Positions 35,401-38,564 of a stretch of 38,564 bases of DNA are shown here, piece after piece. This DNA comes from Clostridia bacterium (GTDB lineage: Bacteria; Bacillota; Clostridia; TANB77; CAG-508): assembly GCA_017536685.1 (NCBI GenBank), contig JAFXGW010000026.1:1-38564 (forward strand), written 5' to 3'. The first letter of the stretch is position 1. Every line of letters starts with the position of its first letter. The notes beneath the pieces are model-generated. The model worked only from the letters and a program-made list of their open reading frames with translations, was not told where the DNA came from and did no database searches. Position numbers and translations under genes: made by a program.

Positions 35401-36207
35401 AATGGAACAACAGAAGAACCAAGAATTGAATCAAGTGACTGGTTTATTCTAAATAATTACAATACATTTATTGATAAATATGTGTATAAATATGATGAGG
35501 CAGAACAAATTGAAAATAATAAATTAAAAATAACAAAAGAAACATCAATTGTTGATGAAGATAATGTGCTATTAGAAACAAGATTAAATACAAATACAGT
35601 AACAGAAAACATAAGTGATGGAAATGTTGAAGATAAAAGAAGAGTCGATAATGGTGCTCATGAAGGATATAAAGAAGCTCATCCAGTAAATGTTGAAAAA
35701 TATGAGAAAGTAACTTATGCAATCAGAGTTTCTAATGAAGCAACTGATGTTGAAAATACAGATCCAACTGGTAAAAAACCGGCAACCCAATTTAAACCAA
35801 CTTTAATTGTTGATAGATTACACAATGGTTTACAATATGAATATAAATCAATTTCAGCAAAGATATTTGATATTGATGGAAATGAAAAACAAGTCGCTTT
35901 GGATGTTGAATGTGAACATGTAGGTACAGAAGGAGAATATGAAATTTACAATATTACTACTCCTACACCTATAATAATAAATCCAAATGAGTACATAGAA
36001 TTCTATATGGAAGCAACTGTAGTTCAAAGTAATATGTATTTGTTTGCTATAAATAATTCTGCTAAGTTAGAAAAAATTTCAAATATTAATGACGTTGATG
36101 TAACTACAAGAAATATATCTAATCAACAAGAAACAACAGAGTATATTAGATTAAAAGATTTAGTTATTTCAGGTAAAGTTTGGTTAGATATTGATAAAGA
36201 TGGTTAA
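32488..36207 (+). CDS. Cys/His-rich giant surface protein, N-terminal part of a frame-broken gene
   Basis: 1239 codons. Signal peptide (about 1-35); an N-terminal domain with an isolated C118 in ASIFCAEHG and aromatic-rich YNPSYGWWYSL; a beta-rich region; then a remarkable segment (about 499-755) with roughly 30 Cys and 20 His in motifs such as CGKYEHTH, SSHEHDDSCYHEC and CSTHVHDGC. Two DUF11-like domains follow (about 790-925 and 1065-1185). The frame ends at TAA (36205-36207) inside an SdrD_B-type domain right after SGKVWLDIDKDG. The -1 frame continues from ATG 36207 with the remainder of that domain. One extra base (GGT TTA ATG instead of GGT TAA TG) would restore DKDGLMNDTSRG. AAGGGAGGG precedes the start, 15 bp after the preceding gene, so the two form an operon. 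Confidence 0.85.
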   Translation: MKKPSNSKLKKFVILILFMILSIEIYMSLPTISKAVESSLKNFEKMVGQITSSVAITETKEMIREHRGYYELNKTYEDAEGTTGISDINEYISGVLEDAYNPSYGWWYSLQNNASIFCAEHGAAFPVPDNLYLQTFHIGKQDTHNGGWDSADTVGASYTDYMEHLMVDDWYKCTGRNTLTLLPANWTPEGVIPSKVSVDEYQFDWRTGSSGSISSDANATDIARDRQFIQHTLVTVDYTAGAPYFDPMQVYYFTYSNRETYRNDPAQYANWKYKNGSAPGIGENLYNAAAAVTHTLYGKITQEYGEISIVKPEMSSTNEAGTSLKTGTTIAADQVTYQVGPIYMKDYTYAWSESVKEYSGESSLDAENTADIVERMDAAEKEFYKGLICGIIEMKVELDNGTILYVDGDEIAITYSKIDENRTEFVNSYYESPSLHSEYVFPSPKSEFYINIPISSCVGATKITKITARYKWTEMDGEVGDMTGTFHDLEWTGNKQLRGCAADEYDCTNVIDGYECNSTQQTACYHTMNYTKHNFDCGTTGYCDYCSDHYDTPSVCNGGTWESDTKYHKGSLSCGKYEHTHGYGCGNWTCGYSDGEYLCGYSSHEHDDSCYHECDDECPDSCEDDGELTCSTHVHDGCARHWHKDTASNHSCCGKYEHTHVDWSNANSTGCYGTKTFDTYCPHGFDGSEHTCGKTEEHEGSSCGASDWGDTHIGDCYGCGDEGKGEKGVYNPAEDEPSRCEHDHAFCAKCVWTCTGDTVKNAQKLNYIVWAEVYEMTIECYIENIPLVAKVEVNKYIYDVEHAKEGGNLDNSFGPSDARKELDEAVKETNPVYVETDDFITYKIVLTNESAFGVKVRVDDILPEVNLLSDDGSVPDEGIFNFISAYVGGIEITDLISLRQSIIQINAESEASLTITLQVKALEGKYENLGKIITRNGLEKDSITDPKPNDVDFIRTVDDDGPVVNHIEVQCNGTTEEPRIESSDWFILNNYNTFIDKYVYKYDEAEQIENNKLKITKETSIVDEDNVLLETRLNTNTVTENISDGNVEDKRRVDNGAHEGYKEAHPVNVEKYEKVTYAIRVSNEATDVENTDPTGKKPATQFKPTLIVDRLHNGLQYEYKSISAKIFDIDGNEKQVALDVECEHVGTEGEYEIYNITTPTPIIINPNEYIEFYMEATVVQSNMYLFAINNSAKLEKISNINDVDVTTRNISNQQETTEYIRLKDLVISGKVWLDIDKDG

Positions 36208-38564
36208 TGAACGACACTTCTAGAGGTTTGTTAGATGAGAGAAATAACAATATTAATAGCAAAGCTATGAAGAAAGATATTTTAGTTAGGTTGTATCAAG
36301 TTGACAATGAAGAAAATGCAACATTAATAAGAACAACAAAGACAGATGAAGATGGATTATATACATTTGGTAGAGATGAAGAGTTAGATTGGTATGACAC
36401 TTATAATAATACAATTGATTATTCAAAAGATACAAAATATCAACGTATAGATAAAGCTAACAATAAAGATGAAAATGGAAACTATACAAGTGATAGTGTA
36501 TATAACAGATATTACATTGAGTTTGTATATGATGGTGTTGTATATAAGAGTACAGATGTTTATGCTGGTATGAAAAATTTAAAAACAAATAATGGTTATT
36601 TTAAGCCTTTAAAAGATGGAGGAGAATATGAAATAGATTCAAATGCGACAGAACTTGATAAAGATAGAAAAGAATTCAATAATCGCTATGAATATATTTC
36701 TTATGATATAGCTTATGATTTAGATTTAGAACATGATCCAGAAAATGGAAGAGGTGGAGACTTAGTATTCCAAAAAGATGGTCATGAATCATATTTAATT
36801 GAAGATAGTTCAAGAGATATGACTTCAAAGAGTTTTGTTTTAAAATATGAAACATCAGATGTACTTAAAGCATGTAAAACAGCAATGAATAGTTGTGGTA
36901 GTTCAAAATGGAAACAATGTTCAAATCACTGGGATGATTGGCAAGTTGCAATTTCAATGGGAATTATAGATGATTCTTTATATCCAAATACTACAGCTGG
37001 TAGAAAAGCAGCACAATCGTATTTGAAGAGTGTATATAATACATTACAAGAGAATGCAAATGATACAGGTGATACTCAAATGATTAGATACTTATGGTTA
37101 TATTCGTTTAACAGTTCAGTTGATCGTACAATGCCTGAAACAGAATATTTAAAATACATTAATTTAGGATTAGAGTTAAGAGAGGATGTTGATTTAGCAC
37201 TAACAAAAGACGTTTATAAATTAAAAACTACAATTAATGGTGAAGAGTTAGAATATGATTTCAATTTAGGAGACACAGATGAATATCTAAATGATTATAT
37301 AGTTAAACAACCATATGGATTTGAAATCTATGAATCAGACTATAAATATAGAGTTGAGCAATACATTTCAAAAGCGGTAGAAGCATATAAAGGTACAGAA
37401 GGTGAAGATGAGCTTAATATTGAAGTAACATATAGAATCAATTTGAAAAATGTTGCAACAACAGATGATGATTCTATAAAAAATGCAGGAGATACAAAAC
37501 TTGATGTAAAAGTTCACGAAGTATTAGATTTATATGATCAAAACTTTGAAAAATATGGAACAACATTAGGTCCAGTGAAAATAAAAAATAGTGAAGGATT
37601 TTTAGAAGATAAATCAAGGGTGGCAGTAGAAGCTTGGATATTTATGAAGGAATCTGAAGTTATAGAAGGTTTTGAAAAATCAACAGAAAAATACTCAATA
37701 GTAAAAGATCTTGAAGAAACTGTAGATTTTGAAGAAAAAACTTACAAAGTAAATGAATCAGGTATTTTTGTAGTAAAAGAAAAAGAAGATGAAACTATAA
37801 CAGAAGAAGCAAAGAAGAAAATAAAACCAACATTTAAAGAAGATCCTTTAGGAGAATATGTAAAAGTTAAATTGGAATTATCAGACACTTCTTCAAGAGG
37901 CAAAGATGTTTTCTCAGATAAAGGAAATGATTTTGCTGAAGATGGTTACAACTCTTTGTACATTAGAGGTATGGATAAGATAACTATTCCAGAAGGCGAG
38001 GACCTAGACATTTATGTAAAATATGTTGTAGATAAAGATGCATTAGAAATTACAGTAAATGAAGTTTATAATGAAACACAAACAGTAACTAAAGAATCTT
38101 TTAATATAGAAAGCAAAAAAGTAGAAACGATAACATTAGAAAATGATAATATGTTTGAAGTAATGACTAATGTAAAAACAGAAAATAAAACTGTTAATGG
38201 AAAAGAAGAAACTGTTACAACAGCTATATTGGAAAGATCATTAAAAATAGCAGAAAAAATAAAAACTTTATTTAAAGATTTGTATGGTAGAGGTGAAGAA
38301 AATATAGCTCAAATTAATGCATATTCAGTGTGGTATGAAGATGGTAATCCTGCGTCATTAGTAGATAAAGATTCTAATGCAGGTAATATAGGTATTAAAA
38401 ATACTTCTACAGAAGAAAGTCCAAAAGACTCTGAATACTCAGAGGAAATGACTTCAGCTGATGACTTTGATTACTATGAGGATATGACATATAAAACAGG
38501 TATAGATATAACAGCTGAAGATACAGAAAATCCACCACCAACGCCAACACCAACGCCAACACCA
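36207..38564 (+). CDS. Continuation of the Cys/His-rich surface protein, open at the window end
   Basis: 786 codons, open to the last base. It begins NDTSRGLLDERNNN and VRLYQVDNEENATL, then TTKTDEDGLYTFG, which is the second half of the SdrD_B fold started before the frame break. A further repeat-like region (about 50-370) and a DUF11-like region (about 380-560, VTYRINLKN and VKVHEVLDLYDQ) follow. The last residues are a Pro-Thr linker (PPPTPTPTPTP), so an anchor or another domain should lie beyond 38564. The ATG overlaps the upstream stop (TAATG) but has no independent SD and no signal peptide, so this is the tail of the upstream gene rather than a free-standing one. The reconstructed protein exceeds 2000 residues. 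Confidence 0.8.
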   Translation, partial: MNDTSRGLLDERNNNINSKAMKKDILVRLYQVDNEENATLIRTTKTDEDGLYTFGRDEELDWYDTYNNTIDYSKDTKYQRIDKANNKDENGNYTSDSVYNRYYIEFVYDGVVYKSTDVYAGMKNLKTNNGYFKPLKDGGEYEIDSNATELDKDRKEFNNRYEYISYDIAYDLDLEHDPENGRGGDLVFQKDGHESYLIEDSSRDMTSKSFVLKYETSDVLKACKTAMNSCGSSKWKQCSNHWDDWQVAISMGIIDDSLYPNTTAGRKAAQSYLKSVYNTLQENANDTGDTQMIRYLWLYSFNSSVDRTMPETEYLKYINLGLELREDVDLALTKDVYKLKTTINGEELEYDFNLGDTDEYLNDYIVKQPYGFEIYESDYKYRVEQYISKAVEAYKGTEGEDELNIEVTYRINLKNVATTDDDSIKNAGDTKLDVKVHEVLDLYDQNFEKYGTTLGPVKIKNSEGFLEDKSRVAVEAWIFMKESEVIEGFEKSTEKYSIVKDLEETVDFEEKTYKVNESGIFVVKEKEDETITEEAKKKIKPTFKEDPLGEYVKVKLELSDTSSRGKDVFSDKGNDFAEDGYNSLYIRGMDKITIPEGEDLDIYVKYVVDKDALEITVNEVYNETQTVTKESFNIESKKVETITLENDNMFEVMTNVKTENKTVNGKEETVTTAILERSLKIAEKIKTLFKDLYGRGEENIAQINAYSVWYEDGNPASLVDKDSNAGNIGIKNTSTEESPKDSEYSEEMTSADDFDYYEDMTYKTGIDITAEDTENPPPTPTPTPTP
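38531..38564 (+). repeat. Pro-Thr linker repeat at the window edge
   Basis: A CCA/ACG/ACA codon run encoding alternating Pro and Thr, cut by the window end. Such linkers usually separate surface domains from a wall or membrane anchor. Confidence 0.8.

Overview
This is a very AT-rich stretch of chromosome from a low-GC Firmicute, most likely a gut-type Clostridia member. Grounds for this: a giant two-ATPase 2-hydroxyacyl-CoA dehydratase activase-like protein, a GerMN (spore germination/sporulation) protein, a DUF348-G5-3D cell-wall protein, dockerin/cohesin proteins, Gram-positive Shine-Dalgarno sites (AAGGAGG type) and near-consensus sigma-A promoters. TGG encodes Trp and TGA acts as a stop, so the standard bacterial code applies. 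I recognised no tRNA, rRNA, CRISPR, transposase or phage gene.

Layout. (1) 1-6034, minus strand: about 600 bp of gene-free AT-rich DNA, then the 1453-residue activase-like protein and a TrhA/hemolysin III membrane protein, each with its own promoter and terminator. (2) 6222-6752: membrane-anchored GerMN protein. (3) 6919-11034: a compact four-gene operon of unrecognised proteins (55 aa, a 292-aa coiled coil, a 530-aa helical protein, and a 425-aa protein with an HEIVH metalloprotease motif). (4) 11349-17051: trmN6-rsmI, then an operon of a WG-repeat protein, an unknown C-terminally anchored protein, acpS and tatD. (5) 17541-23190: a secreted LRR protein ending in a type I dockerin (reading frame broken once), followed directly by a membrane-anchored single-cohesin protein. 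(6) 23421-26134: lemA, htpX and a YabE-like DUF348-G5-3D protein, each with its own terminator. (7) 26135-38564: a 700-bp gap with a strong promoter and a potentially structured leader, then two giant surface proteins: a DUF11/SdrD_B-type protein with a C-terminal membrane anchor, and a Cys/His-rich surface protein that is frame-broken inside its SdrD_B-like domain and runs off the window in a Pro-Thr linker.

How it fits together. The order trmN6 - rsmI - tatD - yabE-like matches the Bacillus subtilis yabB-yabC-yabD-yabE neighbourhood. Here it is opened up by accessory insertions, mostly cell-envelope genes. The most interesting set is the adjacent dockerin protein and anchored cohesin, which look like a self-contained two-part surface display system without cellulases. 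Other points of interest are the unknown metalloprotease operon, a pair of diverged hairpin-rich intergenic repeats (11051-11186 and 17099-17311), and the structured leader before the giant surface-protein operon. Two of the giant surface genes carry a single-base frame break in the same direction, which may be assembly error, decay or phase variation.
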